64,000 bases of DNA, taken from Furcasterigmium furcatum. Taxonomy: Eukaryota; Ascomycota; Sordariomycetes; Glomerellales; Plectosphaerellaceae. Of this stretch, positions 53,434 to 64,000 are shown piece after piece (the first letter of the stretch is position 1; each line of letters begins with the position of its first letter). Location: positions 1,219,088 through 1,283,087 of the forward strand of contig BCIA01000005.1 of assembly GCA_001599815.1 (NCBI GenBank), in the 5' to 3' direction. The translations under genes were made by a program, and so were the position numbers. The notes beneath the pieces are model-generated. The model worked only from the letters and a program-made list of their open reading frames with translations. It ran no database searches and was not told the origin of the DNA.

Positions 53434-55806
53434 CTAGGAACATTGATGGTTCGTTGGCATGATGGGCATGGGGCTGAAGATCTCAGAGCCCCTCTGGACT
53501 ATCCGTTCCGCAGCGCGCTCCGATGGCGGCGAGAACTTGTTGATACTCGAGTCGGACGCAAGTGCGTGCTCAACCTCGGCAACGGTCAGAGGCCTCGCTG
53601 GCTTGGCTCGGTGTGGCAGAAACAGCTCATCCGGGTCGTCGTGCTGCTTGGCAGCAGACTCGGGAACAGGCGTCCTCTGGCGAGAGCTTTCCATTAAGCC
53701 CACCATATCCGCTTCGGACTCAGGCCCGGGAACATTGTTTGGGCTGCAATTCTTGCAGTCCTTCTCCTCCCTCTTTGGATCATGTGCCGCTTGTTCGGCA
53801 ACTTCAGCCACTGGGTACGTGACTTTTCGAAGCTGATGGCGTCGGAACTCCGGAGAAGGGGGCTTCTCTCCCATGTCGCTGAGCTTGGGGACCCTTCGTA
53901 GTGGCTTATGATGCCAGGGGAGCGTCTGCGGCTTGCCCTCCGAATGAGGCATGGGACGCTCAGATACTGACTGTCGAGGAGTTGACGGGCCACTGTTCAT
54001 TGGCGGAGTGGTGGCTGGACGTTGGACATGGTCTCCCAGACCCTGAGTGTGATGCAGAATTGCTAGAGCATCCCCTGGCTCTTGTCCAGGTTGGGATAAC
54101 CAGGGAGGCGGGTCTGAAAGTCGGGCTTTCGGCGCAACACCTCGGTTCTCTGGAGAGTCTAGGCTCGGTGTGTGCGGCCGCGACCAGTCCTTGACCCGAT
54201 TCAAAGGATCCTTGCTGATGGTGTGGCTTCTCCTGAGAGAATTGACTCGCATCAAGGGGTCGATACTGATGCTGTGAGTCTGGTCTCTCATTGCTGAGGG
54301 TGAGACTGCAGAGGTCCCGCGGCTGGACCGGTAGGACGCTGAGGTTCGTCTCGACCCGCCACTGAGCAGTGTTTTGGGCCGAGCTTCTGGCCCTGTGTGC
54401 TGGTGGTCGTCTGCAGCTCCTGCGGCAAGGTGCTCTATAATGTGACGAGAATTGTACAGGTCTTCGGCATGATGATACAATTTATCAATCTTCTTCTCCA
54501 CCGAGTTCATCGACTCGCAGTGAGGAGGCTCCGGTTCAAGCTCTGGGAAAGGCTCCAAGGAGTCAAGCCTTCTCAGATTAAGCTGACTGTCGACCCTGCG
54601 TGGGTTAGGCTTCGGGGCACTATGCGGAGTGTTGATCCTCGAGACGTGGGCAGACCTCTGTTCAGAGGCAGCTCGCTGGTTTGGCCCGCAGTGGGACATC
54701 CGCGAGGGTTTTGGTGCTCTGATGGACGCCTGGGTCAGTGCCGGCTGTGCAGCGACTCCCTTGATCTTCTGATCCGCGAGGACGAAGGGGTTGTTTCGAA
54801 CGATGCGTGATGCTCCGATGTTCCCCAGGGGCTTTCTCGGAGCGCTTGGGCTGTCTACAGGCGCCTGAGGGGTCTCCTGCTTCGACTGTTGAGGAGGGTG
54901 GTTGCTGGCATTGGCCACCTCAGATGCCACCGCATGCGAATGTTGCACGACTGTCTCGTTGTCGTCATTCTCGGTCTCAAGCCCGATGCCCGAGAGCTCA
55001 CTGTTACACTTGACGCAGGTCGAATGCCCGCAAGACGAGCAAAAGTTCCCGGCGGTCACAGGCGCGCCGCAAGAATGGCATACCTTGACAATCTTGGTAA
55101 TGCTCTTGTGGCCGTCGACTGCTGCGGGGCCTATGTCTTCATCATCCGACAGCTAGCCGGACGGTCGGTCGATGCCGAAATCTTCAAAGAGCTTCCTCGC
55201 GTCCTGCCTCCGAAGAGTAGATGTGCTTGCCGGGTAGTCCATCGAGTCCAGGGAGACCAAGGACTGGCCGGAAATGTGGCGCTGAGAGGCGAGGGGATCT
55301 CGCAGGTCTGGGAGAGTAAAGCTGGATGTGAGGCCTGGGTCGCGTCCGTTGTTATATCCCAGGAATAGATACCCTGTTGATGCTGCTGGACGAAGATGGC
55401 AATGATGATGATCCTCTGGCGGCCCACGGCGCCCACCACGGCCACGAAACCACAGCTCAGTCAGCCCGTGGTCTTCCCTGTGATTCCTCCGCCCGGCAGG
55501 CAAGCCCAAGAAGACGTGTTCTGGAGGTGGCAGGATGTATTCTTCGGCGTACCGGTTCCGCTGGGCGGGCTGTGCGAACGTGCGCTCGGGTCGGCGCCCC
55601 TAGCCCTGCCAAGTGTTCTCGCGTTCGCGCTCTTCGAGGGGGGCAGGGAGATCCGCGGTCTCTGGGTCCACGAGTTGGCGGATGCGAGACGATACCAGGC
55701 CCTTTGGGGTGATGTTGCTCGAGATGCTCGTTCTGGTGGGTGTTGGGGTGGTTGCTGTTACTGTGTAGTTATCGTCGTCCTCGTCATCAATGAAGGGAGC
55801 TGCCAT
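53434..55806 (-). CDS. zinc-ribbon protein frame with two in-frame UAG codons (edited gene or pseudogene)
   Basis: From the ATG at 55806 (MAAPFIDDEDDDNY) one reading frame runs 791 codons to 53434, broken only by TAG at codon 69 (55600-55602) and codon 218 (55153-55155). All three segments share the same frame and read as protein. The first ends SRIRQLVDPETADLPAPLEE. The second contains YAEEYILPPPEHVFLG and SLVSLDSMDYPASTSTLRRQ. The third holds a zinc-ribbon-like cluster C243-x2-C246-x9-C256-x2-C259-x4-C264-x2-C267, then a long disordered Ser/Pro/Arg-rich region with a short helix (SVEKKIDKLYHHAEDLYNSR). No good GT-AG intron removes either stop in frame. Function unknown. Alternatives are a recently dead gene, assembly error, or UAG recoding by A-to-I mRNA editing. 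Confidence 0.65.
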
Positions 55807-56280
55807 GGTGAGAGACACGGCAAAACTTGCATGTGCAAGCAGACTTATGGATGATGATGTTGGCGTCGGGGAGCGGGATGGAAACCCTCGTCTGCCCGAC
55901 AATGAATGCTGCGGATTATGTTGATGAGTTAGGGAGTGGAGAGGAGAGGATTGCCTCACGAAGAGGACAGGTTGGTGGAGAGAAGAGTCCGAGTCTGGAG
56001 AAGGCGGGAGGCAGGAAGAACCCAGGGGCCGCCTGAAACCTGGACACGGCAGAGGCGGAAGGTTCGAAGGACATCGATCAGTCACTGCAGGAACGGCTCA
56101 GCAAATCAAAACCTCATGAAACATAGCACGCGGCATTCAATTAAGCGGCGTGTCGCCGTCGCTATGAGAACACGGCAGGGGGGTAGGTAGGGAATCGGTG
56201 TTTTGATGATGATGTGATGATGTACAGCGTCTCCTGCTCTAGACGGGACCTCTAACAACCCTCGCTGCGAGCGCTCTCCT
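55807..56280. other. intergenic between two minus-strand genes
   Basis: 474 nt with the promoter of the UAG-interrupted gene and the 3' end of atp16. The minus strand here is rich in CTC/CCT, like a leader. No other feature. Confidence 0.45.
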
Positions 56281-57053
56281 TTACTTCAGGGAGGCCTGGA
56301 GGCTCTCGAGGACCTCAAGCTCGATCTTGGCCTCGGCGATGTCGACCTCGCTGCCGCCGCCGTTGACGACCTTGGTGGCCTCGGCGATCTGGTTGCGGAC
56401 GGCCTCGGCGCTGAAGTCCTCGAGCGGGTAGCCCTCGACGGCGTTGATGCTGAGGACGGAGTTGGGCTGGACGACGGCGAATCCGCCGGACACTGCACCA
56501 CGGGTTAGCATTCGCTCCAATTGTTTTGTTGTCGTCGTCCGTCGCATCGTCGGGTGACGTAGTGGGCGGTACACGTACGGAAGAACTGCTTGCTGCCGCC
56601 GCTCTCCTCGATGACCTCAATCAGGCCGGGCTTGAGCTGCTCGATGGAGGGAACGTGGTTGGCGAGGACACCCATCTCGCCAGACTCGGCGGGGAGGTTG
56701 ACCTGGACGACATCCTGGGACTTGAAGATAGACTGTGGTGCGCGTGCGGCAATTAGCTCGAGCTCGTCAATTGGCGACCCTCCGTCTCCTGCCCGGCACT
56801 CGTGGCATTTCCCTCTCTGCTCGGGGCGGTCTCCGGTATCGTACCTGGTGGGGGAGCGACAGGCTCAGCTTGATCTGTTGGGCAATCGGTCAGCGGTCTG
56901 TTCGTGATGGCTTCGGCCGGTCGGAGGGATCCGGGGGAGCTGGCTGCTTGCCTTGTCGGGGATGGCATCGGCGTAGGTCCTGCGCTGCAGAGGAGCCCGG
57001 ATGGCGGCGGGGCGTGCTCGGAGAGCGGCGCGCGCGAGGCGGAGAGAGTTCAT
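56281..57053 (-). CDS. atp16: mitochondrial F1 ATP synthase delta subunit
   Basis: Exons are 56952..57053, 56845..56874, 56579..56732 and 56281..56492; the introns are 77, 112 and 86 nt. Exon 2 is only 30 nt. Intron 1 begins GC (AAG|GCAAGC) rather than GT, a GC-AG intron. The product is 165 residues. A basic, Arg-rich N-terminal presequence (SLRLARAALRARPAAIR) fits mitochondrial import. The body has SIFKSQDVVQVNLPAESGEMGVLANHVPSI and LSGGFAVVQPNSVLSINAVEGYPLEDF, the conserved beta-sandwich of ATP synthase delta/epsilon, and a C-terminal two-helix hairpin (ELEVLESLQASL). It forms part of the central stalk and couples proton flow to the F1 head. Confidence 0.96.
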
Positions 57054-60000
57054 GATGGGCTGGGCGGGCAATTGACGGTGGTTGCTGGAGGAGCTTCTGT
57101 CGAGGTCGGATAGGAATCTTTCGGTTGTCTCCATTCGCGATTCGGCTAGCGGGCGGAAGATTTGCCGTCACGGGGGATGTCAGGTGACCCGCTGTTCTGC
57201 TGACTCATCTCAGCCCGGCCAAGTGAATTGGAAGACCTCAGGACAGTTGATATGGACGACGAACCCTTGGACAACAAGCGATGCAAATCCCCAAAACTCC
57301 AAAAAGATGCAGCAGCTCTTCTCCCAACCCGACGAGAGTATTCTGTAAATAATCCCCGTGCCGAAGCCGGACAGACCGCCGCACAGTCTACTGGAAGTTG
57401 GAACGGGCCACGCCCACGAGCTCTCCTTACTGTTGAAGAGAAAGGATACGATTAGTATCTATGATGAGCCATAAGACGGCTCGTAGGTTTGTGTTGAATC
57501 CAGTGGCTGTAGGTGATGGTCCCAATGATGATGCAGGAGAGCAAGGACGCGATGGCCGCCGGGACGAGGGTTTGACCGCGAACTTCGCTTCTCATCGTGA
57601 TACAAACCTTGCTTTCAACTCTCAACCAGACAAAAAATATGATTGCGATGAGGACTTTAAAAAGAAAATGAAGGATCACCCAAGCTGGAATTGAACCTGG
57701 GTGGCAAAAGGGTTCGACTGGCCGATTGCATCAGCCTTGCCTACTCCCCTCTGACTCTCACAGGGACATGATGGTGTAAATAGCGGTTCGACCGCTAAGC
57801 CATCACGCCGTATTGAAAACCAATCTGACAACAACACCCTATAAACCTACCTACTGTTGCCTGGTCAGAGGACCAGTGACATACATCCATCAACAAAGGC
57901 ATCTGCCATGGCGACGGCCCTCTTGGCGACGACCCCGCTTTGTTTCGACTTTTGAGAAGCATGGCTCTGCCTGCATTAGACTAAAATAAAGATGCAAAGA
58001 GTCTAAGAACGTAGTCTTCGCTTTGCGCCGGAGATGCGACTCGGCACTTGTCACGGCTGGTTTCGGGAGGCTTCACCTCAAGTCCAACATCCAAAGAACG
58101 TGAGAACAACAGCCGGACTGGGATACCACCCCACAAGCCGCCGTGCCCCGGCTCGCGCCAGAAGGTTTGGAGGCTGAGGTTCGCCTACATCCAGACAACG
58201 TTGCTTGAGTTGTTGCCAAGTACTTGTATTGCCACCGATGTTTCCATCGCCGAGCCGGACACATCCAGCATGGCGTCTCATTGCTTAAAGGAGGTGAGAA
58301 AGGTCCATCATCATCAGATCCTTCATTGCATTGAACTGTACTCCAAGTATTCGATTCGCCTCATGGGAGTATCTTCGTCTGAGTAGGGCCGGGGCGGACT
58401 GGAGACGGGCAGGTTGCCGTCGGACGGTGGACTCTATGAGCCCCCTCACCCGATCAGAAGTTCAACCGAGTCAGTGAAAACCTCACGGGCTTTCCGATGA
58501 GAAGGAAAAAATGCAGATTAGACAGTAAGAGGATGGGATTCGTGTGACTATGCAGCTGTCTACAGACATACACGGCGTCAGCCCATGGAACTCATGAGCG
58601 GAAGATCAAGACCAAGTTCAACGGCATCGAAGGGGACGAGGGCAGACCTAGGCCAAATGCAATAATGCTAATGTATACCAAGACTCTGTGGAAGAATCGG
58701 TACTGAGCCAATAAATCCACGCCATGAATGCTGGACAGACGCAGCTCTCCATGTAGTCCGGGTTGAGTAACATGGCGCCTTCGGACGGTCAGCAACAACA
58801 GCACCACAAGTCCCATGCTATTGTTAAGAAAAGCGGAATTTGACAAGTATCGTTCTTTTCAAGACTCGGGGAAAGGTCAGGACAAGGCGGATGTAGTTGA
58901 GTCGAAGCTTGCCTGGAACTGTTGTTATTCTGCCCGTGTGCGAGAACATCTCACGACGACGGTTGTCCCATCGCGATGGATAATTCAGATAGCCCGATGA
59001 GTTTGCGATTCCGCATGGCTGTGATTGTCCCAGCATGTAGCGGAACCTCCATCGACCGGATTCACTTCACCCTCAGATATCACAATGTTCTTCGGGGCGC
59101 CTGCTCGAATCAACGCAGTTGAGTGGCTAAAACGGTCGACCTCGTCACTTCGTCAAGCAACACCAGCCAGCATCAACTTCTTCCCGAATGATCACCACAT
59201 GCCTGAACCTTCCTGAGAAGCAGGGGGCACCACAGCATGCACTCGGTCCAGATGACCACCCATCAACCAATCGCCCTCCAAGCACACCACACTCCCCAGA
59301 GGTCGTCGAACAACCTCCCTCGCTTCTTCCGGCACGGCACCTGAACACCATCCCAGAAGACATGGGCGAGCCCCCAGACACGCCATCCTCCCGCCCCCGG
59401 ACTCCGTGATCTGGGGGAAGCAAGGGTGCGTCTCGCTTCGGGACTTTTACCTCGGCGATCACCACCGATCACCACGCGGTGTAGCGGTGAATCGCAGGGC
59501 AGGGGGGCCTCGTCCTGATCGGCGGGGACGCGCAGTCCCGTGATGAGCCTCACGGCCACCTGGCATGGGACGCGCGGGATGCGAGGCGTCGTCAGAGGCG
59601 TCTGAGTTGTCCTGCGCTTGGCGGGGTAGCACCGCCATTCTCGAGACGTCACGACGAGCCGCAATGCTTGGTATACTGTACACTGGCAGATGGGATTCGT
59701 TGGTGTCGTTGATTGACATGGCGATGCTGAGCTCGTCGATTATTGCTGATCTGGCAGATCGCACCGCCATCCGCTTACCAGAGTCGGTTGCCCTCTCGAC
59801 AGTCGCCCCAATGTCAAATTTAGCATCAACAAACACAGCCCAGAAGCCAGCGTTCACCGCAAAGCGGTGTAAGCTTTCGCTGATCTGCCAGTTGCGGTGC
59901 GGTAAGATCCGCCGTGGCAGCTGACAGGGCGCCCTGAGAATGTTCAAGGCCGGCCTAGAGCAGCTGAAGCTCAAAGTTCGCGACAGCCGCCCAGGGCTGG

Positions 60001-63000
60001 AACTGCATCTATCAGGCCCAGGTCCAGTCTCACCGCCCGAAGTCAACGCCGGAACAGGCGGCTCGCTGGGTTGGACCGATTCCGGCCCTCCATATCATTA
60101 CTGTAAGGTCGTGACATCTCGCTACCTCGCGATCGAAAAGCTTCGCCAAAACGGTGACGGAATCCAAATGCTCGACATCATCCTCTCCTCGAATGCCCCC
60201 CGACTAGCACGCTCGTAACCAGCATAGCGGGATGCCATGCGCATGAGTAGCTCAACCACGTCAGCCTCGCAACTGCAGGCACTCCCTGCTTTGTCTCGTC
60301 TCGTTTTACCTCACCCGCAGATGCCGCATACAATTCACCCTGGTTCACCCTGGACGTCGCAGTCCACGATGCTAGCGTCCTTCGGGGATGCGGGGTCCAA
60401 GCAGCTTGCCAGTCCTGGCCGTCGCTTGTCCTGGGATGTCGAGGCGGGGTAGGTCGGAGATGGCAGCAGGCTTGACCTGGAAACGTAGCGTGAGCTTCTC
60501 GGCGTGGGGTTGTCCATGCCACTCTCTCACGATCTCCCAAAGTGCGGGATATATTGGAAAGGAAAAGTGTCACGAGCGCAGATGTCGTCGCGTGGCCGGG
60601 AGGTGTCCTGAACTCCTTCCGGCCGGGCGAGTCGCACATCGGATGACATTGGCGTGACCTGGCAGCCATCCTCGCGGGAATATCAACCCACAGGTCTTGC
60701 TGGGAGTCGCATCCTCAGATCCTCTTCTATGTGAAGGACATTGTACAAGGCAGTACTAGTTCTCCTGCTTCTGTCGTGTGTGATGCCCAACGTCTTGTCC
60801 GACATGCGATAGTTGCCAGACACGGCCATATCCCACCAACCGCTGCGCAGGAGGCTGAAGGAAAACATGCGGACAGTACGTGGCATGCACGGTATGCTCC
60901 GATGTAGTACGAGCTGCCGAGCAAAGTTCATTGTTTCCGGGCAGCAACGCAGTTGCTGTTACAGGTGTTTTGCCAGGAGATCGACACGGACGGACATGGC
61001 GAGCCCGAATGAACGACGCGCCGCCCTCGCCTGCGCAGAGTGTTTAATCCTGCAAGTCAAGCCATTCTCCTCATCTGGATAATCTCGTCAGGCGACCTTC
61101 GATTTGATGCTAGCCGTTTGCCGTCATACGTGCTGCAGGGCGGCACACCTCGCCGGATCACCTTGCGGTTCTGCCCGTGGTGGTTGGCATGTGTAACCCA
61201 GACACTGGACTCCGTCGGGTTGAGACGACAGCGCAGCGACATGCGACCTCCTGGACGGTCCCACGGCCACGGTTGGCGTGCGCTACGTCACCACCTCAAT
61301 CCGAAACCTCGATCCTTTATGCTTAAAGTCGTCGCCGAACCTACGCTTCCGGCGGTCCTCAATGGGAAACAACTGAAGTTAATCATCTGCCCCGGATATA
61401 CTTTCAGACGGGCTCCGGAAAAGCAGAAGCAAGATACGCTGCTGCGTCTTCCCCGGGCCTCGAGAAAGTGGCCACAGTTCCCGTGATGGGAAGGCCCTCG
61501 ATCGGCTGGCACCCCCAGTTTGGGGTTGCTGCGCCGGGGTCTCCTCCATTGACACTTGGCGGGTTCGTGGCACGGGAGGAATGAGGTCTCAGCTGCAGAT
61601 GCAGGCATCGTCGGTTGCAGGTTGCAGATGCCGCCCCTCTCCGATCCAGCCAACGGACGAAGCCAAGAGGGGGGCTTCTACGCGTCCTGCAAGAGAAGGT
61701 ATCCCGCACGGGCTCTGATTCCAGTTGAGTGCAGTCTCGGATATGCAGACCAAGCAATCCAAGGCGACTCGCGGGGGGCATGGCGAAGCATCTCCGTGTG
61801 CTACTGCCGCTGCCCTGCCAGGCCTGTCCTGGGAGCCACGGCCGCTGTAGGTGAGACGACGGCGCTTGCAAGGTCAAAAGGGATGAGATGAGACGGTTCC
61901 TCCCATGTTTCTGTCGGCGCCGTGCAGGATGCATCGCTAGCTGTCCTTGAACGCCGGTGGGCTGGTTCTGAAAGCTGCTGATCTCACCATCCATCCACAG
62001 GCATCAATTGATGTGTAAGTCAGGTCCTGTCGGTCAGCAGCGGCTCACCCGCAGCTGCCTCTCGTGACGGGCAGCAGGATGATCTGTCATCTGCAATTTG
62101 CCCTGCTGCCCCAGGCCAGCGGTGAGAACGGCATGGACATGCCGATTGTGTGCGGCGTCGTGAGGGGATCGTCTTCACCGCTCCATCCAGCTCTAACAAC
62201 CAGGAGCTCCGCTGCCGCTGCAGTTCGGCCCCGGAGATTTTCAAGATGGGGGTGGTGGATGTTCTTGGTTCGATGCCACCCACCGTTTTCACTTTGGTTG
62301 CACCGTTTCGGCGGGATGAATCGAGGACATGGAGCAGCAGGCACGCTGCTGGCACTTCTGCTGCATGACCGCCTCCAGCTTGGCCGAAACCTGGGTCGTC
62401 TTGATCCAGCAAAGCAGTAACCCAGCCCACCAAACCTGAACACTGGAGAGTCAACAACAAACATCAACAGCTGGGGAGAGAAGATCCCAATTCCAACCAA
62501 CCAGCAATGCGCCAATGGTCAGAGACATGGAAGCAGGGCCGCCAGTTCCCCAATGCCCCAACACCGGCGACCGGGCATTTTGATTTTGGCGAGGCGGGTC
62601 TCGGCCGCCCGTGGAGCATCCTGTTTATTGACTGGAATAGGGTCCAAAGGCGAAAATGAAGCCGAAGGTTTCATTACGACAGTGAGCGGTGTCAAGTCGA
62701 AGTTAGTGGCTCCCAGGTACCGGAGTACGAGGCTGACGCCCCATCCGAGGACCCTTTGGGGCATGCGGACGCTGAACAGTACCTGGCTCGCAGGAACTCG
62801 GCCCATGGGTGATACTGCTGCACAGTAACTGGTGAGGTACCTCAGCACTGTCTGGGGGCCCTCAGTCTCCAGCAGGCGAGGAGATCGACCACATGCCGGC
62901 CACTCAGATGCCGTCTCGATCCCGCAAAATCCCGCAGCCGCCGGAATAGTGCCTGCTTGGCGTCGATGCGAAGCCGAGAGGGGCACTGTGAAATTACTGT

Positions 63001-64000
63001 CCGGGCGCCCTCTCCCTGCCCACTGGCACTGCAAAGGGCGCTGTCGTAGCTGGAGACATTGGCGCGCGCTGGAGCCTCCGAAGGACGGCTGCAGGTCATC
63101 AAACGACATGACTAACCCCCACCGTTGCGCGATATATTGTCCAGCCGGCCCTGTGTCCTGTCGTGTCGTGTCGATTCGTGGGCCTTGAAAATGCCATGGC
63201 GCGCAGCGCGCGGTGGTCCGTTGCGAGGGCGAGCGGAAGTCACGAGAGGCAAGACAGGAAACGGTCGTCACTCCCAAGGTGGGAGGGCGATGACGAGCCC
63301 GAGACCGGGAAACACGTCGGAGATGTGCCCGACACCCATGGTTGTCGTGGCCAAACCGGTCCTGGCAAGGCTGAGGTCATTGTGGATGTCGAACTCTCGA
63401 GGTGGTGGATGGAAAGTGACTCCCGCCGTCTGACTGATGACCGAGTCATCTGAAAAAGGCCAATCCCAAGACTGCCAGCGGCCCTTTCGCCCTGAGGTGG
63501 TGACGGGTGACCACTGGAACTGGATTTCCAGCGGCGCCCAGAGGACCATTTGGGGCATTGCCCGGGGCCCGCAATGGGCGAAGGACGGGCAAAAGGCCCC
63601 CGAAGAGTTGAGACGAAACTTGAGAGAACACGCGGCATGCCCTGGGCGACGAATGATCAGGCCAAGCCACCAGTGGGAGGCGAACGACGAGCCCGCCAAG
63701 CCCGCTCCATTGCCGCCGACCATCACAAGTCGCTCGCTCGCCGGCGCGCGGGTCGTTAATCGGCAGGGCACTGTCTTGCGGCCCCTGTCGGTCGGCCTCA
63801 TCAGGGGTCCTCTGCGCTCTGGGGTCACCGAGGAGCTGTCGATCACCCTGGTCTCTGCTGCACAGAAGCCAAGCGCCAAGGGCTCATTCGTGGAGAGATG
63901 GGTCGCACAGTACGTTCCGTACGATCTGCCGTCTTCTTCACGGGCCTGTAAGACATTGTCCATGTCATGCTCGTACGTATTACTCGTGATAATGAGGTGT
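57054..64000. other. ~7-kb region without a supported gene
   Basis: The first 200 nt are the atp16 promoter. Frames up to about 250 codons occur on both strands, but none has a domain, coherent splice sites or codon bias like the genes to the left. A 67-codon ATG frame at 57252-57455 (MDDEPLDNKRCKSP) is the most protein-like short one. A tRNA-like set of hairpins lies at 57677-57805. No transposon ends, long repeats or RIP-type AT-rich blocks are apparent. Confidence 0.45.
57677..57805 (-). other. cluster of three tRNA-like hairpins
   Basis: On the minus strand, in order, there are three stems. The first is a nested stem (TGATGG/CCATCA around TAGCGGT/ACCGCTA). The second is a 5-bp stem with a 7-nt loop whose centre reads GCA after a T, like an anticodon arm. 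The third is a stem CACCCA/TGGGTG enclosing GGTTCAATTCC, like a T-arm. No acceptor stem closes the set and the T-stem mismatches, so this is not an intact tRNA. It could be a tRNA relic or another structured RNA. Confidence 0.25.

Noticed and set aside
55560..55740. Intron explaining the first in-frame UAG (GTATCG or GTGGAC donors with CACAG/CCCAG acceptors)
   Set aside because: It would delete well-formed coding sequence, the donors are weak and no branch site is present; kept as a lesser alternative.
59459..60218. Overlapping frames on both strands around 59.5-60.2 kb
   Set aside because: Both strands are open over the same bases and neither has an ATG, domain or splice support that prefers one.
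62519..63277. 252-codon minus-strand frame near the right end
   Set aside because: Mixed composition without domain, signal or intron pattern; looks accidental.
1..64000. CRISPR arrays, rRNA, transposon terminal repeats, secondary-metabolite cluster
   Set aside because: No regularly spaced repeats, no rRNA-like sequence, no paired terminal repeats, and the adenylating cps1 gene lacks thiolation or condensation partners nearby.

Overview
The window is nuclear DNA of a filamentous ascomycete, most likely a sordariomycete. The signs are short GT-AG introns (mostly 48-112 nt) with CTAAC-like branch sites, GC-rich monocistronic genes on both strands, fungus-specific families (WSC, CFEM, class-II cAMP phosphodiesterase, NADP mannitol dehydrogenase, a CPS1/DIP2-type adenylating protein) and a tRNA-Arg(ACG) carrying a 12-nt intron. 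The placement rests on recognised families only; no database search was run.

Layout. 1-9.8 kb: a truncated WSC wall protein (-), a coiled-coil protein with a STAND-like N-terminal motif (-), a triple-CFEM GPI-type surface protein (+), a glyoxalase-like protein (+) and an NADP-mannitol dehydrogenase (-). 11.8-22.9 kb: housekeeping genes: APP1 phosphatidate phosphatase (-), the ribosome-biogenesis helicase DRS1 (-), the microtubule plus-end protein EB1/Bim1 (+) and the vacuolar SNARE Vam7 (+). 25.6-32.6 kb: a two-TM coiled-coil membrane protein (+), a secreted Arp1-type amidase (+) and a small orphan (-). 33.2-35.5 kb: a degraded coding locus. 35.7-45.7 kb: CPS1 (-) and a conserved-looking protein of unknown function (+), divergently arranged. 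48.5-57 kb: PDE1 (+), an acyl-CoA thioesterase (+), tRNA-Arg (+), a zinc-ribbon gene interrupted by two in-frame UAG codons (-) and ATP16, the mitochondrial F1 delta subunit (-). From 57.1 kb to the right end I see no convincing gene.

There is no biosynthetic cluster, CRISPR array or intact transposon; the genes are mostly independent. Links are loose: WSC, CFEM and the amidase act at or outside the cell surface; Vam7, APP1 and Bim1 serve membrane and cytoskeletal traffic; PDE1 sets cAMP levels.

The most unusual item is the 53434-55806 gene. One uninterrupted frame of 791 codons carries UAG at codons 69 and 218, both in the hexamer GGCTAG, and no GT-AG intron of suitable frame explains them well. 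In sordariomycetes UAG-to-UGG recoding by sexual-stage A-to-I mRNA editing is known, so this is a candidate for edited rather than dead status. Pseudogenisation or assembly error remain possible.
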